DNA of 64,000 bases. It comes from Lycium barbarum. Lineage: Eukaryota; Streptophyta; Magnoliopsida; Solanales; Solanaceae. A program made the translations under genes and the position numbers. This document shows, piece after piece, positions 25,569 to 35,140 of the stretch (position 1 is its first letter; each line of letters begins with the position of its first letter). The notes below the pieces were generated by a model. The model saw only the letters and a program-made list of their open reading frames with translations, ran no database searches and was not told the origin of the DNA. The stretch lies in assembly GCF_019175385.1 (NCBI RefSeq), contig NC_083338.1, positions 92,091,777 to 92,155,776 of the forward strand, read 5' to 3'.

Positions 25569-25956
25569 TTATTCCCCCCTTTAGAACATTCGTCCTCGGA
25601 TGTTAGGATTATGTAACTTATAAAAGTTTTATGGATAGCTAGACAACAGAGTAAAACATGACGGTGCTATTTAGGGTCAAATTAATCGTATCTGATACCG
25701 CTAGTATCATGTTATAATAACGAAAAGATTACATATTAAAGGTAGTCTTCTATTCGTTTACCCTAGTTTGGATTTATAGCTATGGTCTTGCTATGCTATG
25801 GGCACTTTCCCCTTAAGGTTTTAATTAAGTGTTTCACTAAGTCTTTTGTCTCGATTTACCCCGTTAACCGCTATGCTCGTTTTCTAACTTATGTTGTAAT
25901 ACATCATGTCCAAGTGATAAGGGACAGTTCGTATATAGCTTAAATCCATCAATAGA
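25569..25956 (-). promoter_or_regulatory. Element H polypurine tract and 3' untranslated segment
   Basis: Directly inside the LTR, minus sense, is a purine tract (AAAGGGGGGAA, complement of about 25,571-25,582). It is preceded by the conserved hairpin words ACATCCG-AGGA-CGAATGT. The rest, about 370 bp up to the gag stop, has no pol similarity. Confidence 0.75.
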
Positions 25957-26842
25957 TTATCTGAAGAAGGGTATACCTGATGGTGCATCCGGTGTCTCTA
26001 GACCCGGTCTCCCACCTAGAGCGTAGATACGATGCGGCCCAGTATTGGAGCTAGATGCTCTACCTCCGCCCCTACCTCGGCCGGAAGAAGTCTGGAGTCC
26101 TATCTCTGGGGCTCTCACTGAGGGTGACGACGCTGCTACCGAATTTCCAGGAACAACACTACCCACTATTTGTGGGCAATCTCTAGCATAGTGCGCCGGA
26201 TCACCACAAGTATAGCATACACTCTGATGACAACATCCTACATGACTTTTCCCGCAAGTCGCACATCGAGAAGGGGGCATCACCTCCTGCCCTGACCCCA
26301 CTTGCTGTCGAGAACCTGATGCATAAGAAGAACTCTGTCTCTGCCTAAGGGAAGTCTCCCTACCCCTCTGAGATCCTCGAAACTGTAGAGGTGCACTATA
26401 CTGGGGTCTGTTCTCGCTAGTGGAACCTCTATACTGACCCTCCGACCTAGCCCTCTTGGGCTGACTAGTACTCCGCTCTGAGATAGCCTGTCGCTGGCGC
26501 CTACGATCCTCTGACCCTTGAGCATAAGCCTGAATACGAGCTATATCCATACCTGGCTGCATTGCTACTGCCATACAAGCCTCCTGCAACCCTGGCTCTA
26601 ATCCCAACACATATCGGTGACTTCCATTTCCTGCCCAATAGATGGGGCATATCTGGCTAAAGAATCAAACTCCACACTATACTCTCTAACAGACATGCTA
26701 CCCTGCTGCAGGTTAAGGAACTCTGGGACTAAATGTGTATTCCAACGTAAGTCTGAGCTCTGGTAGACCTAGGGGCTTGGCTAACTGCCTCACCCACAAC
26801 TGATTTGCCCTTCTGGGCAGCTGTTGCTTTCTTCGGAGGCAT
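25957..26842 (-). pseudogene. Element H gag, internally deleted and frameshifted
   Basis: The ATG at 26842 gives MPPKKATAAQKGK, matching other gags here. After about 30-40 codons the frame jumps (about 26,735-26,760) to text equivalent to the end of the gag core (EFLNLQQG...VREYS), so some 170 codons of the core are missing relative to element K. A second frameshift lies near 26,612. From 26,610 to the stop the frame is open: basic/Gln-rich stretch, zinc knuckle 1 (CATCGKSHVGCC), zinc knuckle 2 (CYTCGDPAHYARDC, all ligands present) and a Gly/Arg-rich tail. The protein ends at the gag/protease junction with a natural-looking stop, the same point where K's gag ends. The lesions make it non-functional now. 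Confidence 0.85.
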
Positions 26843-26902
26843 AGCTGTAAACGTAATAGTCTGTTAGAAAAAGATCATCCTAATAATATAGCTCTATCGC
26901 AC

Positions 26903-29900
26903 TGTTATATCCTGTGCTTTCACACATTGGGAAAAATTTGGAGATATCCTTGACTTGTAAGAAATAAGGTTATAATTAATTTTTATTTGACATAGGAGTT
27001 GTGTATGAAAGAATATTAATATGGAGGTGTCGAGAAAGGCTAAGGGCAAAACGTGGAATTTCGGAAATTAGCTTCGGGAATTGCAAAAATAAAATTTGTA
27101 GCCAATTGGGCTTGTAAAATAAGAAGTAAAATGAGGCCCAAAAATTTTGTAGGTGGCCGGCCAAGCCAATGGCCCAAGCACATGATTTGGTTAATACCAT
27201 GTGACCATTTAATTAAGGGACTATTATATACATATGAAGGTTCAAGAAAAGTTAGAAGAGAAAGAACAAATCAAAGAGAGAGCAAGAGAAAGGGGTTCGG
27301 GTTTGGCCTTGGAAAATCACCATAAAAAATTTCCTTCCAAAAATTAATTTCTTGTTGAATTCCTACTAATTCAAGGTCCCTTTTCAACTTGGTGTAGTTG
27401 GTTTGGAAGAAAGAGGCCTTGGTTCATCAATTTGATCATTTGTCCAAGTGAAGAAGACTAGAGGAAAAGGTAAGAATTTATCCCTTATTCTTGTGTTATG
27501 AAGTTTTGTTTGTGTTGTAGTATGTGGGAATGAGTTGATTGTACGGAAAAATGGAAGTTTACTAAGTGGGTATGTATATAGGCATGTGGCCGTGTATATA
27601 TGTATGTGTATAATTATAATGTGTTGAATTTATATCATATTCTAGTTGTGGTTGGGGTGAAATGCATATTGGAAATGAAAGTTGAATGAATTTGATAGAA
27701 GTTGAAAAATAGTGATGTAGCCGTGGGGTGTCTTTGGTAGAATGAGAATGAATCAATTTTGTTTATCAAGTTAGTAGTGTTGTTGTGATGTTTGCAAGGT
27801 ACATGAAAGTAAAACGATATAAGTTTGTTATGAAATGGAATGTAGAAGTTTATGTCGTTTTAGAATGATTTTACGACATTATGAAAATGAAGTTATTAAG
27901 TTGCAAATTATGATGAGTATTGATGAAGTTGGAAGCTAGAAACATATTATGAATATGTTTGTTAAAGATTAGGAGTTTTGAGTGAATTATGAGTTTGGCG
28001 GAAAAGTTGTATATTATGTATATCGTGTGTATAACTTGAGGAAAGTATATGAAATGTTTCTAAATCTATATTGTGATAACCTTGATTGATAATGAGTGTG
28101 AAATCATTGATGTTAGTTTGAAAGTTTGGGTTGGAGAGAAGGTTATGGCAATTGTCGGCAAGTAGAACTAGTTGTGCCATATTATGTTTTTGATGTTCGT
28201 TGTTGATGTTGATGTTGTTGTTTGGGTTGTTGTTGATGATTCTGAGCCGAGTTGAATTCTCGGGAGTGCTATATGTATAGGGGAAGTGCTGTCGAAATTT
28301 CGGTAGACAAGTATGAGTTGAATTGAATTCGTAACATCTATAACTTACAATTGGTAAATGTGACCATTTGCAGATTTTCGACGAAACGGGGAGTGAGCTT
28401 GGATAGGCTTAAAAAGCTCAAAAGGTATGTAAAGCTATCCCGAGTCTTCTTTTGGCATGTCCTAGAAGTACTAGGATCAGATTTACGCCTCGGAGGATAT
28501 TCTGCTCATCGGAACCCGCGTCTGAAATTGTTACATTTTCGTTCAATAGAATTGAACCCTTTTGGTATGCTTTCTTTAAAATTTTGCAAACCTTCCCCAA
28601 ACTTTATGAAAAGTTATAGAATGCCCGTAGAACCTTCGTAGGTGACCCCATAAGCTGAGAATGCATAATTTGAGCCCACCGCCTTGCTTGTTTTGAGGTG
28701 GGCCCACTATTCCCGGTTTTGCCCTTAATGTACTTAAGTCTTCTTTTCGAGCGGTCTTTGAAAGAAATGTTTTGACTACCATTCTAATTACCTAATAAAC
28801 GTCGTTTTAAATATTCCATTAAGTCTGATAAATTGTTTTGATACTCGAAAATCATTTACTATGATACCTTCCGACTTCATTAGATCGGTTTGTCTTTGAT
28901 ATGCCTCATCGAGTCTATGGAAACATTCATGATATTTTAATTGCATTAGTCTGTCACTACTCCATTCGTGGATGCCCCAATGTTTCCCACACTGAGCTCG
29001 GGCCAGGATATGTTGTCAAGCGTGATCCCCTGCATTGTTCGTCGTGCCTCGATGTGAGGGGGCAGGTATTTGCGTACATGGGTTTGTGGAGTATGATGTG
29101 CCATGTCCGCTTGTTCTGATATGTTTGCTATGGCCATTTGATATGACATACTATGCTACGGGGTTATTCCCTATTGTGATTCTTCTGTGTTGTGGCTCCA
29201 GCGTCAGGAGGGTGGCCACGTTCTGTCTGCCGAGTCCCTTGGCAGGGGCCGGATTTGATATGACATATGTTTTGTACACAGTCTGCATGTTTTGGAATTA
29301 TGTATCTGATACTTTGGATTTTCCGGTTACTTTCCGTATGTTATGCACCAGTTATGGGTTTGTTTCTGTAATTCAGGCTTTACATATTCAGTACCTATTT
29401 CGTACTGACCCTCTTTCTTCGGGGGCTGCGTTTTCATGCCGCGCAGGTACCGACGACAAGTTTGCTGATCCGTCTGCTTAGGATCTCATTCTGCTATTTT
29501 TGGAGCACTCTTTTATTCAGAGCCATCTTTGATATAGTCTGTCACTTCTATATATGTATATTCTCGTTCATGGGTATGGCGGGGCCCTGTCCCGTCATAT
29601 GACTTTGTCGGTCTGTTTAGAGGTCTGTGGACATGGTTGTGGGTTTGGGTCTTTCTGTACAGTTGTGTGCTTATGTTGTGTTTGGGCGATTCCATTCGCC
29701 GCGGCGGCCGGTCCGCATGTATTTAAATGTTGCTTTGTTGGCCCTGTGTGGCCTTTGTTGGTATTTTCTGCGTGCAGGGTATATGGGATAGTCCGTAAAA
29801 CAAAGGAAACTCTGCCGAAATGTTTCTGGAGATTATCTAAATTGGAAATAAAGCCATGTCGGCTTTTGCTATATACTAGAATGTGTTTGAGTGCCCAGAT

Positions 29901-29938
29901 CGGGCACTAGTCACGGCCTACGGGGTTGGGTCGTGACA
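26903..29938 (+). repeat. Element I 5' LTR
   Basis: 3,036 bp from TGTTATATCCTG to GGGTCGTGACA. It carries a TATA-like CTATATGTATAGGGG followed by the (T)CGAAATTTCGG palindrome (28,270-28,303) and, about 1.1 kb later, the ACATATTCAGTACC..CTTTCTTCGGGGGCTGCG hairpin module (29,380-29,450). Open frames inside are repeated in the 3' LTR only because the LTRs are copies. Confidence 0.93.
28270..28303 (+). promoter_or_regulatory. Candidate LTR promoter: TATA-like box plus CCGAAATTTCGG palindrome
   Basis: CTATATGTATAGGGG followed at about 14 bases by TCGAAATTTCGG (CCGAAATTTCGG in the 3' LTR at 36,530-36,541). The same pair of motifs recurs in the LTRs of elements D, G, J and K. A start site just downstream of the TATA-like box would fall in or near the palindrome; the start itself is not visible from sequence. 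Confidence 0.55.
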
Positions 29939-29942
29939 AAAG

Positions 29943-29954
29943 TGGTATCAGAGC
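29943..29954 (+). promoter_or_regulatory. Element I primer-binding site (initiator tRNA-Met)
   Basis: TGGTATCAGAGC, exact complement of the 3' end of plant initiator tRNA-Met, four bases after the LTR end. Minus-strand DNA synthesis would start here. Confidence 0.95.
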
Positions 29955-29995
29955 GGTTCGTCCTCGGAATGTCTACAGACCGTGTCTAGTAGAGT

Positions 29996-30035
29996 CTTGT
30001 TTATCGGTGTGTTGTGCACCACACCTATAAACAGG
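29996..30035 (+). promoter_or_regulatory. Element I leader hairpin with palindromic GTGCAC loop (candidate RNA dimer signal)
   Basis: The left arm 29996-30004 pairs with 30027-30035 (one G-U). After a C/U mismatch, 30006-30011 (GGTGTG) pairs with 30020-30025 (CACACC). The eight-base loop ends in GTGCAC (30014-30019), which is self-complementary. The hairpin starts 41 bases after the primer site. Other copies change GGTGTG/CACACC to GATGTG/CACATC, a paired change. A kissing-loop role in packaging or dimerisation is inference. Confidence 0.72.
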
Positions 30036-30141
30036 AGGCTACAGGGCATTTAGGATACTACCCTTCTTTCTGTCTTAGATAGTGCGATAGAGCTGTGTTA
30101 TCAGGATGATTCCTCCCTAACGAATTGTTACATTTGCAGTT

Positions 30142-31571
30142 ATGCCTCCAAAAAAGGCGACAGCGGCCCAAAAGGCCAAAGCAGCAGCTGTGGGAGAGAC
30201 TTGTCGGGCCCAGAGGGTTACCAGGGCCCATGCACATATTGCTCCTGATATTTTGCCCCCGGCAGAGGGCTCTTCCACACCGCCACACGTAGAGGAGATT
30301 GGAGCAGCAGCAGCTGCAGGTCGAGGGGCGGCCCCACCGCCAACTCCCGAGATTCCAGTACCTGAGCCCCCAGCTCCACGGCCAGGCACTGAGGATCAAC
30401 CCATGAGAGAGGCAGTCCACCTATTGACCAGACTTGTGGCAGGACAGGTTCAGGGGCACGGACTGGGAGGTGACCGGGCTTACAGGCGTGACAGTTCGAG
30501 AGCCCGTGAGTTCTTTACTTGTGGTCCTCTGGAGTTCTTCGGGACTAAGCCCGAGGAGGATCCTGAGGAGTTTATCAGGAAGATGCGGCGCACTTTACAG
30601 CTGATTAATGCTTCCGAGACAGAGTCAGTTGCGTTGGCCTCGTACCGGTTGTATGATGTGGCGGCTAATTGGTACGAGTCATGGGAGTTATCTAGGGGTG
30701 ACGGCGCTCCCCAGCAGTTTGGGATGATTTTTCTCAGGCTTTTCTTAGTCATTTTCTGCCTCCGGAGTTACGGCGGGCCAAGGCTGACAGATTCTTATTG
30801 CTGAGACAGAGGGGTCGCAGTGTTCGAGAGTACAGTATGGAGTTCGACTCATTGGCCCGATACGCACCTGCTGTGGTAGCTACTATGGCTGACAGGATGC
30901 ACAGGTACATTATGGGGCTGGACCGTTATTTTGTCGACAGCTGTTTGGTATTGGCTGCTCAGCCCGGCATGGATATTGCCCGGATTCAGGCCCACGCCCA
31001 GGGCATGGAGGACCGGCATAGGGAGCGTCAGCCTGATAGGAGCCAGGATCGGAGACAGCCCAAGAAGGCCAGATCATCTGGGTATTCTGGAGATTTTCGG
31101 GGCAGACAGCCTCAGCAGCCGCAGCAGCCTAGCAGACATCTATCCCAGCCGGCACAAAGCGCACCTCCACAGCCTACAGGTCGCAGATTTGATAGCCTAG
31201 GGTATTCAGGAGCAGGTCAGAGCTCCAGGGCTTCAGGTTCGCGGACAGACAGGGGTTCTGGTCAGACGAGGCCACCTAGGCCTCCGTGTTCTTATTGTGG
31301 CAGATACCATCCTGGGGAGTGCTACAGAGCCACCGGTGCATGTTTTTCTTATGGCCGTCAGCGCCATTCTGTGAGAGATTGCCCGTATAAGGGTAGTTCG
31401 GGTGGTGCAGCGCAGCCTACCGGATCAGCTGCCGGGTCTTCATCTTCATCAGTGGCTATGCGCCCTACGGGGCCAGGTACTTCAGCACCAGCGGGTCGCG
31501 GCAGAGGCCGTGGTGGAGCTTCTGGTACTAGCGGTCCTTCGAACCGTATTTATGCTCTGTCCAGCCGCTAG
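30142..31571 (+). pseudogene. Element I gag, three disabling changes
   Basis: The ATG at 30142 (MPPKKATAAQK) opens a Pro/Ala-rich N-terminus, then the gag core with ANWYESW. A run of four C at 30,709-30,712, where element K's frame implies one more, shifts the frame; the first frame ends at 30,804. The correct frame resumes by 30,798 with the core's end (VREYSMEFDSLARYAP), a Gln/Arg-rich linker, zinc knuckle 1 (CSYCGRYHPGEC) and zinc knuckle 2, where the second Cys is Tyr (codon TAT at 31,350-31,352). The frame closes with TAG at 31,569-31,571, where B and K read CAG (Gln). Family role: virus-like particle coat and RNA binding. The TAG was once in the gag-pol reading frame. Confidence 0.9.
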
Positions 31572-34500
31572 GATCAGGAGGCATCGCCTAATTTCGTTAC
31601 AGGTACATTATCGGTTTTCTCTCGGTCTGTGTATACATTGATTGATCCAGGTTCGACCTTGTCATATATTTCGCCTCTGGTTGCTAGTAAAATTGGTATA
31701 ACGTCTGAACCTATAGAGCCGTTTGAGGTAGCCACACCGATTGGGGACTTTATTGTAGCGAAACAGGTATATAAAAACTGTTCTGTAATTGTATGTGGCC
31801 GTGACACTAAGGCAGATCTGGTGGAGTTAGATATGGTCGAGTTCGATGTTATTATGGGAATGGACTGGCTAGCCTCCTGTTATGCCAATGTTAACTGCCA
31901 AAATAAGGTAGTTCGTTTCCAGTTTCCCGGGGAGCCAGTTATAGAATGGGCCGGTAATACAGCATCGCCGAAAGGTAAGTTTATTTCATACCTTAAGGCG
32001 AAGAAAATGATCAGAAAGGGTTATTTTTATCATCTGGTTCGGGTACAACACTTGACAGCAGAAACGCCGACTCTTCAGTCAGTTCCCCTGGTTAATGAAT
32101 TTCCGGAGTTATTCCCAGATGAGCTTCCAGGCCTTCCTCCGGAGCGGGAGATAGATTTTACTATTGATTTGCTTCCAGATACTCAGCCGATATCTATTCC
32201 CCCGTACAGAATGGCACCGGCAGAATTGAAAGAACTGAAAGAGCAGTTGAAGGATCTGTTAGAAAAAGGCTTTATCAGGCCCAGTACTTCGCCTTGGGGG
32301 GCCCCGGTATTATTTGTGCGTAAGAAAGACGGGTCGCTGCGTATGTGTATTGATTATCGGCAACTGAATAAGGTAACTATAAAGAATAAATACCCCCTCC
32401 CCAGAATTGATGACTTGTTTGATCAGTTGCAGGGCGCCAAATATTTTTTGAAGATAGATCTTCGGTCCGGCTATCATCAGGTATGGGTACGTGAGGCTGA
32501 TATTCCTAAGACAACATTCCGGACCAGATATGGGCATTATGAATTCAGAGTTATGTATTTTGGGTTGACTAATGCTCCGGCGGTATTCATGGATTTAATG
32601 AACCGGGTATTCAGGCCGTTCTTAGACATGTTCGTAATTGTATTTATCGATGATATCCTGGTTTATTCTCGGTCCGAGGTAGAGCACGCAGATCATCTGA
32701 GAGCGGTACTTGGGGTACTTCGACGTCGGAAATTATATGCAAAATTTTCTAAATGTGAATTCTGGCTGGCTTCAGTGGCATTCCTGGGGCATATTATTGC
32801 AGCTGATGGTGTCCGGGTGGATACACAGAAGATTGAGGCCGTGAAAAATTGGCCCAGACCCACGACGCCCACAGAGGTACGTAGTTTCCTGGGGTTACCA
32901 GGCTATTACAGAAGATTTGTGGAAAAGTTTTCTTCGATTTCAGCGCCTTTGACAAGGCTAACTCAGAAGGGAGCCAAGTTCCAGTGGACTGATGCTTGTG
33001 AACGAAGCTTCCAGTTGCTGAAAGAGAAGCTGACTACAGCCCCAGTTCTGACCCTTCCAGAGGGACCCGATGGATATGTTATTTATTGTGACGCTTCTGG
33101 CGTGGGATTGGGCTGTGTATTGATGCAGCACGGCAGAGTTATAGCTTATGCTTCTCGGCAATTGAAAAAGCATGAAAAGAATTATCCTACTCACGATCTG
33201 GAGCTTGCAGCGGTGATCCATGCCCTGAAGTTATGGAGACATTATTTATATGGCGTTCATGTTGATATCTATACAGATCATAAGAGTCTCCAGTATATTT
33301 TTAAGCAGAAAGAGCTTAATTTGCGGCAGCGGAGGTGGCTGGAGCTCCTGAAAGACTATGATGTGGATATTCTGTATCATCCGGGAAAGGCTAATGTTGT
33401 GGCAGATGCGCTTAGCCGGAAATCTATGGGCAGCTTGGCAGATTTACAGCCAGACAGGAGAGAGATAGTGCGTGACATTCATCAGTTGGCTAATCTTGGG
33501 GTTCGTCTGGCCGAATCTGGAGGTACACGGATTTCTGTCCAAGGGGTTTCTGAATCATCTATTAAGGAAGATATCAAGCGGCATCAATATGAAGATCCTG
33601 TTTTGGCACGATACAGAGACACAACCTATGATAAGGAGAAGACTCCGTTAGAGTTCACTCCGGACGGGACTTTATTATTTAGGGGCAGGTTGTGTGTACC
33701 TGATATTGCAGGCCTTCGGCAGCAGGTTATGAGCGAGGCACATTATGCTCGCTATTCGGTCCATCCTGGGTCTTCGAAGATGTACCATGATCTCCGATGC
33801 TTATACTGGTGGGATGGCATGAAACGAGATATCTCAGAGTTCGTCGCCCAGTGTCCCAATTGTCAGCAGGTCAAGATTGAACATCAGAAACAGGGCGGAC
33901 TGTTGCAGGAAATGGAAATTCCGACGTGGAAGTGGGAGATCATTAATATGGACTTCATTACAGGGTTGCCTCGCACTCCACGGAAGTATGATTCCATCTG
34001 GGTTATTGTTGATAGGCTGACAAAATCAGCCCATTTTCTCCCCGTCAGAACTACTTATTCCGCTGAGGATTATGCCAGGCTTTATATTAAAGAAATAGTG
34101 AAGCTTCATGGAGTTCCTATATCTATTATCACTGACAGAGGTGCTCAGTTCACAGCGAACTTCTGGAGATCTTTTAAGGAAGGATTAGGGACTCAGCTGA
34201 GCCTGAGCACAACTTTTCATCCTCAGAGTGACGGACAGGCCGAGCGCACTATCCAGACACTTGAACATATGTTGCGGGCCTGTGTTATTGATTTCAGAGG
34301 TAGCTGGGAGGATCACTTGCCATTGATTGAATTTGCTTACAACAACAGTTACCATTCCAGCATCCAGATGGCTCCGTACGAGGCTTTGTATGGCAGGAAA
34401 TGCAGGTCACCTATTGGTTGGTTTGATATTGGCGAGACAGAGTTAATTGGCCCAGATATGATCCAGCAGGCCGTTGATAAGGTGAAACTTATCCGAGAGC

Positions 34501-35030
34501 GACTATTGGCAGCTCAGAGTCGACAGAAATCATACGCTGATAAACGGCGTCGTCCTTTGGAATTCCAGGTTGGTGATTGGGTATTTCTGAAGGTATCGCC
34601 TATGAAAGGCGTAATGCGGTTCGGCAGAAAGGGTAAGCTTAGTCCGCGCTACATTGGGCCTTATTTGATTGTGCGGAAAATTGGTAACGTCGCCTATGAG
34701 TTAGATCTGCCATCTGATTTGGAAGCGGTACATCCGATATTCCATGTATCTATGCTCCGCAAATGCATTGGTGATCCCTCCAGAATATTTCCTGCGGATG
34801 ACATTCAGGTGACGGAGCAGTTATCTTACGAGGAGCAGCCCGTAGCCATCTTGGACCGCCAGGTAAGGAAGCTCCGGAACAAAGATGTAGCCTCTGTTAA
34901 GGTGCTGTGGCGGAACAACAATAGGGAAGAAATGACCTGGGAGGCCGAAGAGGAGATGAAGAAGAAATATCCTCATTTATTCCCCATGCCCACAGGTAAT
35001 CTCGAATCTTTGTTTAATTCCATTCAATAA
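31572..35030 (+). CDS. pol: Element I pol: protease-RT-RNase H-integrase-chromodomain polyprotein
   Basis: Open to TAA at 35,028-35,030; 1,133 codons from 31,629 (residue 1, a GTG Val, not a real start). The frame is already open from 31,572, just after the gag TAG, and was probably fused to gag. Domains: protease with DPG at 6-8 (Pro where many have Ser/Thr); RT about 160-345 with Asp277 and FIDD 339-342; RNase H about 480-600 (Asp488, Glu525, Asp550, Asp593); integrase zinc finger His705, His712, Cys742, Cys745; catalytic Asp775, Asp836, Glu872 (35 residues between the last two); GPY motif 1010-1012; chromodomain about 1070-1117. The chromodomain directs insertion to heterochromatin in this lineage. 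Two odd residues stand in RT: Trp286, where B and G have Arg, and Tyr310, where they have Ser; both may harm activity. All catalytic residues are present. Confidence 0.95.
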   Translation, partial: DQEASPNFVTGTLSVFSRSVYTLIDPGSTLSYISPLVASKIGITSEPIEPFEVATPIGDFIVAKQVYKNCSVIVCGRDTKADLVELDMVEFDVIMGMDWLASCYANVNCQNKVVRFQFPGEPVIEWAGNTASPKGKFISYLKAKKMIRKGYFYHLVRVQHLTAETPTLQSVPLVNEFPELFPDELPGLPPEREIDFTIDLLPDTQPISIPPYRMAPAELKELKEQLKDLLEKGFIRPSTSPWGAPVLFVRKKDGSLRMCIDYRQLNKVTIKNKYPLPRIDDLFDQLQGAKYFLKIDLRSGYHQVWVREADIPKTTFRTRYGHYEFRVMYFGLTNAPAVFMDLMNRVFRPFLDMFVIVFIDDILVYSRSEVEHADHLRAVLGVLRRRKLYAKFSKCEFWLASVAFLGHIIAADGVRVDTQKIEAVKNWPRPTTPTEVRSFLGLPGYYRRFVEKFSSISAPLTRLTQKGAKFQWTDACERSFQLLKEKLTTAPVLTLPEGPDGYVIYCDASGVGLGCVLMQHGRVIAYASRQLKKHEKNYPTHDLELAAVIHALKLWRHYLYGVHVDIYTDHKSLQYIFKQKELNLRQRRWLELLKDYDVDILYHPGKANVVADALSRKSMGSLADLQPDRREIVRDIHQLANLGVRLAESGGTRISVQGVSESSIKEDIKRHQYEDPVLARYRDTTYDKEKTPLEFTPDGTLLFRGRLCVPDIAGLRQQVMSEAHYARYSVHPGSSKMYHDLRCLYWWDGMKRDISEFVAQCPNCQQVKIEHQKQGGLLQEMEIPTWKWEIINMDFITGLPRTPRKYDSIWVIVDRLTKSAHFLPVRTTYSAEDYARLYIKEIVKLHGVPISIITDRGAQFTANFWRSFKEGLGTQLSLSTTFHPQSDGQAERTIQTLEHMLRACVIDFRGSWEDHLPLIEFAYNNSYHSSIQMAPYEALYGRKCRSPIGWFDIGETELIGPDMIQQAVDKVKLIRERLLAAQSRQKSYADKRRRPLEFQVGDWVFLKVSPMKGVMRFGRKGKLSPRYIGPYLIVRKIGNVAYELDLPSDLEAVHPIFHVSMLRKCIGDPSRIFPADDIQVTEQLSYEEQPVAILDRQVRKLRNKDVASVKVLWRNNNREEMTWEAEEEMKKKYPHLFPMPTGNLESLFNSIQ

Positions 35031-35102
35031 CGAATGTATGTCAAATGTGTTGTCTACATACATGAACTCCCCCACGGTATTTTCAAACCCTATAAGATTA
35101 AT

Positions 35103-35140
35103 TTAACATTCGAGGACAAATGTTCTAAAGGGGGGGAGGA
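35103..35140 (+). promoter_or_regulatory. Element I pre-tract hairpin and polypurine tract
   Basis: ACATTCG-AGGA-CAAATGT (about 35,106-35,123) is followed by TCTAAAGGGGGGGAGGA up to the 3' LTR start at 35,141. The purine tract would prime plus-strand DNA synthesis. The hairpin words and their distance to the tract are kept in elements G, H, J and K. Confidence 0.85.

Noticed and set aside
29035..29910. Long open frames in the LTRs (also 837-1274, 8615-9085, 37405-38149, 43316-43759, 50092-50511, 53634-54062) as genes
   Set aside because: They lie within LTRs or low-complexity DNA, have no recognisable domain, and are repeated only because LTRs are duplicated. Others are shadows of gag or pol on the opposite strand.
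29943..29954. A tRNA gene at the primer sites
   Set aside because: Only about 12 bases match tRNA-Met; there is no cloverleaf.
31569..31571. TAG between gag and pol of element I as a programmed readthrough stop, as in some retroviruses
   Set aside because: Elements B and K read CAG (Gln) at the same place, so a recent C-to-T change explains it. The frame downstream is the same as gag, which fits an original fused gag-pol.
35031..35140. An envelope-like third gene after pol in element I
   Set aside because: Only about 110 bp separate the pol stop from the 3' LTR, and they contain the polypurine signals.
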